A stretch of DNA of 39,563 nucleotides from Phaeodactylum tricornutum CCAP 1055/1 (taxonomy: Eukaryota; Bacillariophyta; Bacillariophyceae; Surirellales; Neidiaceae). Positions 30,413-39,320 of this stretch are shown here, piece after piece. Under the pieces are notes generated by a model that was given only the letters and a program-made list of their open reading frames with translations, had not been told where the DNA came from and made no database searches. The translations under genes and the position numbers were made by a program. How positions within the stretch are numbered: the first letter of the stretch is position 1; the number at the start of each line of letters is the position of its first letter. The stretch is from positions 1-39,563 of the forward strand of contig NW_002238021.1 of the NCBI RefSeq assembly GCF_000150955.2, read 5' to 3'.

Positions 30413-30743
30413 TGATTTGATAGAGCCATACTGACCCGGATATGGGGAAGTAAGGTTGAGGACAAATGACCTTAGAGGACATCTCAGGATGAGATGCTAG
30501 GGTCATCACTTTAGTCTAGTCTTGTGCACATCGGATGATGTGCTCACTTTATTTTATTCTAAAGCACTTTGCAAGCTGTACTACTAGTCCTCTTGTGTGC
30601 TTTGTTAGACTTCGCCATGGCCATGCATTAGATGGTTTCCGCCGCAGCGGAATCATTGGTCAAGCGACAGGACAACGATGAATGGAATCATAGTCCGAAT
30701 ATCATAGTGCCAATGAACAGAGCACCACGTGGATATTAAAAGA
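30413..30743 (+). repeat. Copia 3' LTR (right copy)
   Basis: 331 bp, direct repeat of 24270-24584. It carries a dyad CATCTCAGGATGAGATG-like segment and the extra 16 bp around ACAAATGACCTTAGAG. Outside it the minisatellite region begins. Confidence 0.92.
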
Positions 30744-30787
30744 TACGTATGGCCGACAAAGCCACACAACGTGCTGACGCAAACACG

Positions 30788-31290
30788 ATTCGCAAAGAAC
30801 AACAGAAAGCTGTATGCCGGACGTCGGCAGGTTAGGTATCCCAGAGGAGTAGCTCTAACCCTATTTGATATCCCAGAGGGAATACTTGATATCCCAGAGG
30901 AAGCATATGATATCCCAGAGGGAATACACGACACAAGCAATTCGCGGAAGAATAGCTGACTGTGAATGTGAAAGCTGTATACCAGACGTCCGCAGGTTAG
31001 GTATCCAAGAGCAGTAGCTCTAACCCTATTTGATATCCCAGAGGGAATGCATGATATCCCAGAGGAAGGATATGATATCCCAGAGGAAATACACGACACA
31101 AACAATTCGCGGAAGAACAACTGACTGTGAAGGCTGTATGCCGGACGTCAGCAAGTTAGGTATCCCAGAGGAGTAGCTTTAACCTTATTTGATATCCCAG
31201 AGGGAAACCCTGATATCTCAGAGCAAAACCCTGCTATCCCAGAGGGATTACTTAGACATCCCAGAGGGAAACCCTGCTATCCCAGAGGAA
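30788..31290. repeat. CTCTGGGATATC minisatellite (right copy)
   Basis: On this strand the core reads TGATATCCCAGAGGGAA and is repeated at least twelve times, with ~160-bp higher-order units marked by GGTTAGGTATCC. It is the mirror of 2043-2545. The adjacent box (31291-31368) links it to the terminal subtelomere. Confidence 0.85.
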
Positions 31291-31368
31291 TTACTTAGGA
31301 AGAGTTTTTGGATAAATTTTATACAGCGAGGTACATAGTTACTACTCTGGGATACCCCTCCCCTTAGG
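31291..31368 (+). repeat. Subtelomeric box (right copy)
   Basis: TTACTTAGGAAGAGTTTTTGG, then ATAAATTTTATACAG, then TACTACTCTGGGATAC and CCCTCCCCTTAGG. The same ordered blocks occur at 39084-39159, and the first part occurs at 39277-39312, right beside the telomere. The box is in the same orientation as those copies. Confidence 0.85.
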
Positions 31369-31375
31369 CCCTTGT

Positions 31376-31412
31376 CCTCAGCTGAGGCAGGCATTTGTCC
31401 TCAGCTGAGGAC
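31376..31412. repeat. Twin CCTCAGCTGAGG palindromes (right copy)
   Basis: CCTCAGCTGAGG at 31376-31387 and GTCCTCAGCTGAGGAC at 31397-31412 mirror 1921-1957. They mark the inner end of piggyBac-like element 1. Confidence 0.6.
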
Positions 31413-31429
31413 GCAGAAATAGAGAAACA

Positions 31430-31884
31430 AATGGGCCAAATCCTGTAGACACGGTACAAAACTATACAGATAATAGGGATTTGGCTATGATGCTTAAGAA
31501 ACACATTTTTACCATTAATACTAGGAGTTACTTGTATCCACTTAGTACTACAAAGTCTTTAACTACCATGCAAGGTAGTCAGGTGTTGGGCAAAGCATGG
31601 CTGCCCTCCCGTTGTGTAGCAAATCCATGGTTCTTTGCCTTCAATTGACACAAAAAAATTATTTAAATGGGCCAAATCCTGTAGACACAGTACAAAACTA
31701 TACAGATAATAGGGATTTAGCTATGATGGTTAAGAAACACATTTTTACCATAAATAATAGGAGTTACTTGTATCCAATTACTACTATAAAGTCTTTAACT
31801 ACCATGCAAGGCAGTCAGGTGTTGGGCAGAGCATAGCTGCCCTCCCGTTGTGTAGCAAATCCATGGTTCTTTGCTTTCAATTGT
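31430..31884. repeat. 236-bp tandem duplication of piggyBac 3' end (right copy)
   Basis: Mirror of 1449-1903. Two direct copies contain the last transposase codons and the 3' flank (GGGCCAAATCCTGTAGACAC...). Several substitutions separate the copies, while the arms are almost identical. Confidence 0.88.
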
Positions 31885-32315
31885 CTCAACAACTTTGCAT
31901 ACAGAGCAAACATATGTGGTCTTCTTGGAACACACCAAACACCTTCCCTGCTGTCTTTGGTTTTTAATAGTACCATCTTTGTTCTTTCTTTTTCTTTTGG
32001 TGGGTGTTAGATGTGCGGAGAAACCACATTGCGGCTCTCCAGGTCTGGAGATTGTTGGGCTATCCTTGTCCAACTCATCCCTCCCAACTTTGCGACTTCC
32101 AACACTATTGTACTGGTTGTCAACCAGCTCCTTGGCTAACAGTGGGCGTCACCATAGGATGATCATTTGGCTATAACTTTTCTAGAAAGGCGCAAATGGC
32201 TCTGCTGTCCCTACAGTGGGAAAGGAATTGATTCGAACTTTCTAGTCAGTTTTTTTTTTAATTTCTGACTCCTAGGAGAGATTGAGTTATCATAGTCCAA
32301 AAAAATTTGGTCTAG

Positions 32316-32335
32316 CTCGTGACTCGAGTCACGAG
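32316..32335. promoter_or_regulatory. 20-bp perfect palindrome upstream of the exon (right copy)
   Basis: CTCGTGACTCGAGTCACGAG lies 39 bp before ATG 32375. It is a candidate bZIP-type site. Confidence 0.4.
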
Positions 32336-32374
32336 TGGATTTCGACGCCAAATCGTTGAAACACAAAAGTCACC

Positions 32375-32565
32375 ATGGCGGACTTGGATGAAGCTTTCAT
32401 CGCTTCATCAGATGATGAATCTGATAAAAATTGTAGAGTCACAAGGAAACGTACAATGGAAGATACCGGGAAAAAAATTTCGTCAAAATTGTCCCGATCG
32501 AAGTCTCCAAAGGCATCCAACACCAAGTTGGGCCAACAAGAGTGTAAAAAACAACTTAACATTTG
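32375..32565 (+). pseudogene. First exon of lost transposon gene, MADLDEAF... (right copy)
   Basis: The ATG in CACCATGGCG opens about 63 codons (MADLDEAFIASSDDESDKN..., Lys/Ser-rich) to the donor TTTG|GTAAGT at 32566. Read through, the frame stops at 32569. No acceptor or second exon fits in the remaining ~208 bp. The product is not recognised; I infer an accessory or transposase gene of the autonomous parent. Confidence 0.5.
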
Positions 32566-33928
32566 GTAAGTTGCAATTTATCAATGTAGTTTTTTTTAAT
32601 ACGTAAATACTAGTGGTTCTCCGGGTTATTTATCCAATTTCATGGTCTCATCTAGGTATCTAGCCGAAGGCGGCTGAGATACCTACCGCTTCATAAAGTC
32701 GCTCCATTGTACATTTGACACATAAATAGATACCCATATACTGAGTTTATTTCTTCATCCTATGGTGACGCCCACTGTAAGGCACTGTAGAAATCCTTCT
32801 GCTTTTCTTTCTGTCCAGCAGACTTTCCTATTCCTGTACATTGGCAGTAGGCTAACCATGTGTCTTGGATATATTCTCGTTGCTGACTTCACAACCCCAA
32901 TGAATCTCAAGCCAATCCTCTTAAGCTCGACAGCTGTCACAACGGAGGCAAAATAAGAATCAGCACACACAATCCAATCATTCCCCCACCAAGGACAAAC
33001 AAGTTCTTTGATAATCTTTGTACCATGAGGTAGATACTCATCCTCCTTGTCACCCTCTTTGTTGGGAGGGTGCAGTTGTGGACCATAGTTGGGCCTGGCT
33101 ACTGAACTCAAAGTTTGTGGTGAGTATGAGGATTCCAAAGAACCGAAGAAGTTCTCCGGCTGTGATTGGATGCTTGTTTTGTTGAGCAAGCATAGTATTT
33201 GTAAGCCAACACATAGTAGTCAGCTGGGTCGGCGGAAACATGAGCAGAAAATATTCGAGGCGCGAAAATCTCACCTCATTGTCAGAGTCTTGACCAATAA
33301 GGTCACCAACTGAAGTACGGATATAGAAGTGCCCAATATAGACATGGCCATTCACATCCAGCCGGGTTTTTCTTTCATTCACATACCACTCTGTTTGGTG
33401 CACTGTGGCTACCAGAATTTCGGACTCTGTGTCAGCCAAGGTATTGTCATCAACCGGGGTCTCGACAATTTCGGCTACCGGGCTATCGGGCTCTGTGTCA
33501 ACCAAGGTATTGGGCTCTATGTCAGCCGGGGTTTCAACGATTTCGGCTACCGGGGCTTCGACACTCTCTTCCATCAAGTTTCCGGCTTCCATGTCTGCCT
33601 CTGCTGCCTCTGCGGCTATTTCCTCAATTAAGGACATTCCTTCATCTTCTGGCAGTACAAATGCCTTTACACTCCGAATGTTCAGTGTTTTTTCCTTGAA
33701 CAAACTCTCTCCAAAATCATAAACTGTTGTAATCAAAGTAGAGGTACGCCCGGTTGAAACGGATACAGGGGTGGTCGTGACGTCTAGAACCGTTCCAACA
33801 AGCCGCTTGGAGTGCTTGTTGACGCCATATCTCTGTGCGCACTTGCTCAGATGCACAACATGACAAGCCTTTGCCGTCACCTTCCCTCCAATTCGAAGTC
33901 TAGGATCCCTCACTGGCATGTCTGACAA

Positions 33929-34195
33929 TGCACCAAGCCTAATTTATATGACATAAACCAAGTATCAGGGATGTAATGGCCATTTCATTGACGTCCAGAC
34001 AAGCCATTTTACCCGCCAAAAAAAATTGAAAAAAAACGATGAACTTTCCGTTGACGGTCATTTCTCTGTCACTTTTTGATATTAAAGCTTGCTACTTTAC
34101 CCCAAGACGTTTTAGAGCATGCTGAAGACAACGGTAGCGGTAACTTTCTTTAATAATGATTTCTTTGTTTATTACCATAGGTCTGAAAAGTGGCC
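33929..34195. other. 5' flank of piggyBac-like gene 1
   Basis: About 270 bp between the transposase ATG and the terminal repeat block. It is AT-rich (ACGATGAACTTTCCG ... TTTTTGATATTAAAG) and probably holds the promoter. No specific site is called. Confidence 0.4.
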
Positions 34196-34267
34196 TCACC
34201 TGAGGTCTGAAAAGTGGCCTCACCTGAGGACTGGTCCTCAGGTGAGCACAGAAGTAGAATAGACACT
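34196..34267. repeat. Terminal repeats of piggyBac-like element 1
   Basis: A tandem TCTGAAAAGTGGCCTCACCTG repeat is followed by the dyad CTCACCTGAGGA / TCCTCAGGTGAG and the terminus AGTAGAATAGACACT. The terminus is the inverse of the first bases of element 2 (AGTGTCTATTCTACT), so 34253-34283 forms a near-perfect 31-bp palindrome at the element-element junction. Confidence 0.75.
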
Positions 34268-34548
34268 TAGTGTCTATTCTACTGTGCAAACTCCTCAATT
34301 GAGCAGGATTTTTCCTCACAGTCAATTGAGGGGAGCAAAAAACGGACGGAAAGCAAAATTGTAGTGTGTACGATATGTACCGAGGGCTACTAGAACAAAA
34401 CCAAAAACTAAGGTACACTTTGAACTCCTATACCTAATACAAATTATGGTCGAAAATAAAAGAACATACATAAACCTGTACTTCAGTGGGTGAATAAACT
34501 CAAGGCCTTTGCATGCAACTCAAGTACGTAAAAGTGGAAATTAACGGG

Positions 34549-36827
34549 TTACAGACCGTGTACATTGTGCATGTGACGTACATAGCACATCTTGCCTTTC
34601 TTTGTACCGCAAATCCACACCTCTTTTCCCCCTATAGTCTCATCCAAACATTGAGAACAACAGGATGTAGTCTTTTGTGTACACACACAACATTGACCCT
34701 GTAGCAGATAGTTCGTTTCAGTTCCGTCTTTTTGTTTTCTCTTTCGTTTAGTTGGAGTGAGATGAGCAGCTAATCCTGATCTTGGTGCCAATGATCCACA
34801 AGCAAGGAGGGGACTCACATCATCTATCACATCCAGACGCCGTCGGATTGATGCCAATCCACCCATGTTGTCGTAGTTGTTGTCAATCAACTCATCTGCA
34901 AGTGTAGCATAAAATTCCTTCTGAGTTGTCTTAGTATTGGTGGATTGGTGATAAACTAGCCAAGAGTCAACCACAATCATTCCGAAAATAGTCATGTTGA
35001 CTCGCATGGACCAGTCATGTGTACCCAGCTTTCGCTCCAGCATTAGAGTGTCCTGCCGGTGTCTATTGTGTCTGTCAATCATAGGACAGCATGTATAGTA
35101 AATCTCAGCTGCCTTTGGTTGCGGAACACTCAGCAGCACCAGGGATGGCTGTGCATTGGGAGCTTCATCTACCTGCCTCCATTGTTGCCTTTGAAACTTT
35201 TTCCCGGGCTCAAGTGAAGAGGCAGTTGCAATGAAGTATCTTCTCTCTCGATCCATCCAAACAAATGAGAGCATGGATGCCTGACCACTGGAGTCCCTAG
35301 TTATGAGCCCACTTTGATCTCCTTGTTGATGCAATTCTTTGTTTGATAGGTAGTTCATGGGGTATCTTCTTGTTACTGTTTTGATGACACCGATAAATCG
35401 CAATCCTACTCTCATCAGTTCCCCAGCACTGAAGCAAAGTAGCTATCTGCACATACAATGTGGTCAGACATTGTCCATGGCTGTACAAGATACTTGAGAA
35501 TCATTGTACCATGAAGAGTTTCTCTGTGACGCTCTCCATTAAGTGCTTCTTCTGCTGCTGTCTTTACCAACCTTAGCAGAAGCATGACGCCACTGCTACC
35601 GCAAGCAGTGTTATGAATCTCACACCCGTTCTCCGGCTTTCTATCAATTGCAACATACATGGGGAGTCCATGATTTATCCAATGGCCACCCTGTCCATAC
35701 CACCGTGATATTGATTCGTCGATGCAAAGAAGATCAGATGGTCTGAACCGATTTTCACGGTGAGCATTAAATTGCTGAACAAAGCCATCTACCATAGTCC
35801 ACCAAACGCTTTCATTCCCCATTTCAGCAAACAAATGATCAGCTCGTTTGGTCCAGCAAAGGCACTGCCACACTTTGTCAAATCTTTCCCGAGACATCCC
35901 AGTCCTACCAAAAGCTGGAGCCGGCACATACTTTGAGGTGCTCCTTGTCAACCAAAGGCTTGCCCTTGCCAAAAACTCGAAGCGTGTGGCAAGGATTAAT
36001 ACACCAAAGAACTTTAGCATCTCTCCATTTGAGATTTCCTTTTGACCCATAGAAGAAAGAACTTTCCTTGTCTCATCTGACATTGTATTGAGGGTTGTAG
36101 TTGGAAACATCATTAGAAAGTAATCCAGACATGAAACAGATCTTCGTGAATCAGTACCTTGACCAAAAATTTCACCAACAGTATTTTTAACACCCCACGG
36201 CCGGAAGGAGACTTCTCCATTCATTTGACATTTAGTTGCATTGCTGTTGTTATACCAGAATGTTCCGTGGGTATCCGCATTGGGCGCTACATCTCGGTCC
36301 ATGGGTTGATCTTCAGAGTCCAACCCAGTATTTTCATCTCCATTATTGTTACCCGTCACTTGAGCTAGTCCTGGATGGATATCCATAGGTATGGGGGGTA
36401 TAGGAGTGTACGGAATGGGAGTTTGTGTCTCCTCGGGATAATCAGAGTGTGCTTCCTCTCGCGGAAGCAAAGACAGCGATGCTTGGTCAAGGTTTGATAT
36501 TTCACAATTGCGATTGGTGATATTAAGCGCAGAAGGCGCAAATAATTTCACTCTTCGAATATTCAATGTTTTCACCCTGAAAGTTCCTCCCCCGAGATAA
36601 TATTGTGCCTTTATGTTGGTTGTCGACCGATTGGTTCGAAAGCCTGGAGTCACCAGCACTTCTGAAATTACTCCTTGCACCATTTTTGAATTCCACAAGG
36701 CACCATATCTACGACGACATTTGGCTTCGCAGGTGACAGCAGTGGCCTTAGTTTCGACCCAACTACCCACTTCTCTCCGGGGATCATTTCTGGTTGTCAT
36801 GGTTATTTTATTGTACAGTTGTAACAA
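34549..36827 (-). pseudogene. piggyBac-like transposase 2 (one frameshift)
   Basis: Two overlapping minus-strand frames make one transposase: 36827-35415 (470 codons) and 35415-34549 (288 codons), meeting at TGATG. The N-terminal domain (NDPRREVGSW ... TFRVKTLNIRRVKLF) is shared with gene 1, followed by a Pro/acidic linker. The DDE_Tnp_1_7 core has CIDESISRWYGQGG (D370), CADSYFASV (D461) and, in the second frame, PMIDRHNRHRQD (residue 114 of that part); these are the three piggyBac Asp positions. The C-terminus is Cys-rich (CCVCTQKTTSCCSQC ... CGTKKG ... CYVRHMHNVH), a zinc-type domain. At the break, gene 1 reads ASVVTAVELKR where gene 2 jumps frame, so a small deletion is likely; programmed frameshifting is less likely. 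The start may be the ATG at 36800 (MTTRNDP). Confidence 0.88.
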
Positions 36828-37098
36828 CCTTAATAGTCAAACAAATGCTCAAGATGGGCAAGCAGAACACGTTTAAAGGTTTTTAAAAAATTGAAAAAAT
36901 TACTAAATTTTTCGTTCGGTATCCTCAACAATCAAAGCATGCTCGGACTCTATTGAAATTGAAAGCATGCCACCTCTATCCCATAACACAAAAAACACGC
37001 TGATAGAAATAACGGCAAACGTTGCAACCGACAGCTTTGTTGTGATTACTTCGGTTGAAAAATGCACCTCAATTGAGGAGTAGCTCCTCAATTGAGGT
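36828..37098. other. 5' flank and inner dyads of piggyBac-like element 2
   Basis: About 270 bp upstream of the transposase, AT-rich. It ends with two CCTCAATTGAGG dyads (about 37069-37096) back to back around AGTAGCT, directly inside the TIR. These may be transposase-binding sites (inference). Confidence 0.55.
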
Positions 37099-37118
37099 GC
37101 ACAGTAGAATAGACACTA

Positions 37119-37509
37119 GAAAACTGGAACAATAACGGGCTAGAATCATCTAAGGAACCGAAAGGATCCCGCAAACTTTCGTAGACGACCAAAGGCGTAA
37201 AAACATAAGATTATAGACTTGTCAGATAGACTTAGGGATATGAACCCCTCATGTACCGCTTGACGTAGGGTTTTCTAGTCCCCACACATCGAAACCATAA
37301 ACATAGACATGGACATGGAGAGATGTGTCCCCTCAAAACCACTATGGGAAAAGTAGGGATCCACAACTTGTAAAATAAAAACTTCGACACTGCATGCAAT
37401 GACATGTAGTACTGCAAATGCAATTTGTTCCAATACTGTCTTCATCGAAACGGGAAAGTCGGCAAACCCTTCTTCACTTGAATCAATATAAAATTTGACG
37501 CATAAGATT
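37119..37509. other. Unassigned sequence
   Basis: About 390 bp between piggyBac-like element 2 and the Copia fragment. I see no ORF with family similarity, no repeat and no RNA gene. The last part is probably 3' sequence of the minus-strand Copia fragment. Confidence 0.4.
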
Positions 37510-38097
37510 CTATTGTACTGGAGCTGACTGCGCCTTTGTTAGCGCATTGGCTAAGTTTGTCTCCGATGGCTCATAAGCAATCTTGATAGCTCCCATTGCG
37601 ACATTCTCTCGTACAAAGTGATATGCAATAGCATTACTCTTCTTCTTCAACACTGATTCCGGCGCTGTAGTATTGTGTACCACCGACATATTGTCGCACA
37701 AAACTCTAGCCGGACCATCGATCGGAATACCCATCATCCGTAACTTATACCTTAAACCCTGAATCATCTCCGTGGCAATCTTTAACGCAACAAACTCACT
37801 TCCGAACGAAGACGTTTCAACTGAATTCTGACGCTTCGAAAACCACATAATCGGAGCACAATTGAGATAAATCAAAACACCTGTTCGTGAACAACAAGTG
37901 ACTTTGTCTCCAGCATGGTCAGCGTCAACAAAAGCAGTTATCTCCACAGCCCTACCGTGCGGCTTCGGAGCATTCGGCGGAATAGGTTCCTTTACATTAC
38001 CATAAAAATCCGTCCAATCTGCACCATCTATAAAATGGTTCTCAATATCAGCATACGAATCATCAAACACAAATCGTGACCTGTTGTGAGATTTCAA
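37510..38097 (-). pseudogene. Copia RNase H fragment A
   Basis: 195 codons encode the RNase H end of a Copia polyprotein (FVDADHAGD, SFGSEFVALKIATEM, VLCDNMSVVHN, SETNLANALTK). They align well with the C-terminus of the full element in the arms (CFVDADHAG, SSEFCAMRTAIDM, VLCDNQSVV) but are clearly a different, diverged family member. The RT, integrase and gag are absent. It is cut off abruptly near 38100. Confidence 0.85.
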
Positions 38098-38107
38098 ATA
38101 ATCGTCC

Positions 38108-38636
38108 TATGTGTGTCATAGCCACCGAAGCAGAACTCGGTGCCCTCTTTTACAATGCCAAGGACGCTACCGCTTTCCGGGTCACTCTCGACGAACTTGG
38201 CCACATTCAGCCACCTACCCCTATTCAGACCGATAACGCTTGTGCATCCGGCATTGCCAACGAAACTATCAAGCAACGACGTTCTAAAGCCATTGACATG
38301 CGTTTCTACTGGGTTAAGGACCGCGTCGAGCAAAAACAGTTTATTATTTACTGGCGACCCGGCCTCACGAATTTGGCCGACTATTTCTCCAAGCATCATT
38401 CTCCCGCTCATCATCGCAAAATGCGCTCGCACTACCTTCTCGAACAGTCATCAACCAATGACATAGCAACTTCTCATTTGCAGCGAGGGTGTGTTGATCC
38501 AACTCCTGGTAAGGACAGCGTCTTACCAGAAGTTCAATCGCCTACTGCTAAACTCCAAGTCGCTTCCGTCCCACACACAACGAATCACAGCCCCACAGTC
38601 CCTACGAATATCCAAGAGTACATTGTAGACTCATAA
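38108..38636 (+). pseudogene. Copia RNase H fragment B (opposite orientation)
   Basis: The open frame runs 38076-38636, with family-like sequence from about 38108: VIATEAELGALFYNAKDA, PIQTDNACASGI, KQRRSKAIDMRFYWVKDR, WRPGLTNLADYFSKHH. This is the C-terminal half of RNase H of a second Copia lineage, followed by a C-terminal tail to the stop at 38636. The first ~10 codons belong to fragment A read antisense, so the frame is chimeric. It has no catalytic completeness. Confidence 0.8.
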
Positions 38637-38764
38637 TCTTCGTAGTTCATCGTTTTCCTGACTTCGATCTCCATCGTCGTTTTGTGTTCATCAATAGTTT
38701 TCACAGCGTCACTTTACATTAGTAAGGATTTGAAAAAGATTTTATTGCTTTAGAAAAGAAGTAT
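38637..38764. other. Copia 3' flank, unassigned
   Basis: About 130 bp with no recognisable feature, between Copia fragment B and the subtelomeric repeats. Confidence 0.4.
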
Positions 38765-39312
38765 TGTTCTCCGGGTTAACCAAGAGGGTTTACTTATGTT
38801 GTTGGACACTGAACCCGGAGGAATTACTTACAACATCGGACAGTGAACTGGGAGGGAATACTTATATGTCGCACTGTGAACTCAGAGGGAATATTTATAT
38901 GTCGCACTGTGAACTCAGAGGGTTAACTTATGAGGAGTTTTTGGATAGAGTAACTTTCACCCTTTTTGAATCTCAGTGGGAATTTTTTGGATCCCAGTGG
39001 GGTGCGTTAAGTAAAAAATGAATCCCTGTGTAAAGATAAAATATTCATTCATGTATAAATTTACTACACAGGGATCTCCTTTTGCTTAGGAGTAGTTTTT
39101 GGATAGATTATAAGCATCATTGTAGGAAAGTACTACTCTGGGTTCTCCCTCCCCTTAGGGTACCGAGTTCTATTCGAATAAGGTTGCGAAGCGAAGACAG
39201 ATCCCTGAGTAATTACTATGAGGTCCGGTTCTGATCCCTGAGTAGTACTTAGAAGCAAGGACAGATCCCTGAGTAATTACTTAGGCGTAGTTTTTGGATA
39301 AATTCTATACAG
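38765..39312. repeat. Terminal subtelomeric repeat block
   Basis: Short direct repeats: GTCGCACTGTGAACTCAGAGGG (twice, about 38867-38921); ATCCCTGAGTA(AT)TACT (three copies, about 39202-39283); and the box CTTAGG-x-GTAGTTTTTGGATA. The box occurs fully at 39084-39159 (ending CTCCCTCCCCTTAGG), in part at 39277-39312 and in a shorter form near 38926-38950. The block leads directly into the telomere. Confidence 0.85.
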
Positions 39313-39320
39313 TATTAGAG

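Larger units (their letters stand above)
24270..30743 (+). mobile_element. Full-length Copia (Ty1/copia, diatom CoDi-like) LTR retrotransposon, right copy
   Basis: The 6474-bp element has a 315-bp 5' LTR, leader, gag, protease, integrase, RT, RNase H (copia gene order), a polypurine tract and a 331-bp 3' LTR. The mirror copy is 2590-9062. The LTRs differ by about 3% plus a 16-bp indel, so the insertion is much older than the palindrome. No 5-bp target duplication is apparent (CAAAG before, TACGT after), which suggests loss by recombination or drift. It is structurally complete but its frame is broken. Confidence 0.92.
32140..32777. mobile_element. 638-bp TIR transposon, TTA/TAA target duplication (right copy)
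   Basis: Mirror of 556-1193. TIRs begin CAGTGGGCGTCACCATAGGA, with TAA flanks (32137-32139 and 32778-32780) on this strand. It carries only a promoter-like region, one exon and a splice donor, so it is a deletion derivative. Confidence 0.88.
17516..33316 (-). repeat. Right arm of giant palindrome
   Basis: This is the inverted partner of 17-15816. The inner boundary is at 17516: the two copies share the bases CAACGCATGG and then diverge towards the centre. The outer boundary at 33316 coincides with the point where the left copy runs into polylinker sequence. The arm contains a full Copia element, the Zn/Cd ATPase gene, an interstitial telomeric repeat and part of a piggyBac-like element. Confidence 0.97.
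31795..33928 (-). pseudogene. piggyBac-like transposase 1 (right copy, with N-terminus)
   Basis: The N-terminus is complete here. The ATG at 33928 opens 292 codons: a basic N-terminal domain (RDPRLRIGGKVTAKACH ... VYDFGESLFKEKTLNIRSVKAF) that aligns with the second piggyBac gene, an acidic repeat region (two copies of PVAEIVETP), and the start of the DDE_Tnp_1_7 region (RLEYFLLMFP ... ILILTTNFEF). The frame then breaks at 33050. A further segment (32755-33189) carries CADSYFASV (second catalytic Asp). The Cys-rich C-terminus lies at 31795-32136. The nested 638-bp transposon (32140-32777) and two deletions remove the first and third catalytic Asp segments. It is non-functional; the termini might still be mobilised by a related transposase, which is inference. 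Confidence 0.87.
31376..34267 (-). mobile_element. piggyBac-like element 1 (right copy, whole element)
   Basis: A degenerate element with a minus-strand transposase gene. Its outer end (34196-34267) has a 22-24 bp tandem repeat (TCTGAAAAGTGGCCTCACCTG, twice), a CTCACCTGAGGA / TCCTCAGGTGAG dyad and a terminus ...GAAGTAGAATAGACACT. Its inner end (31376-31432) has twin CCTCAGCTGAGG dyads and a diverged terminus CGCAGAAATAGAGAAAC. Exact ends and a TTAA target could not be fixed. The element abuts piggyBac-like element 2 head to head at 34267/34268. Confidence 0.65.
34268..37118 (-). mobile_element. piggyBac-like element 2
   Basis: The 2851-bp element is bounded by perfect 20-bp terminal inverted repeats: TAGTGTCTATTCTACTGTGC at 34268-34287 and its reverse complement at 37099-37118. 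Just inside each end are CCTCAATTGAGG-type dyads (about 34292-34302 and 34315-34335; 37069-37098 holds two). It has a single minus-strand transposase gene. The flanks are not the TTAA expected of canonical piggyBac, so the target duplication is lost or different. Length and TIRs suggest a nearly complete element. Confidence 0.82.

Noticed and set aside
17-33316. Palindrome as a pure computer duplication of one arm
   Set aside because: Scattered substitutions, including five amino-acid changes in pol and one in the ATPase, and a 1-bp indel separate the arms. A mirrored copy would be identical. A chimera of two alleles remains possible and is left as a check.
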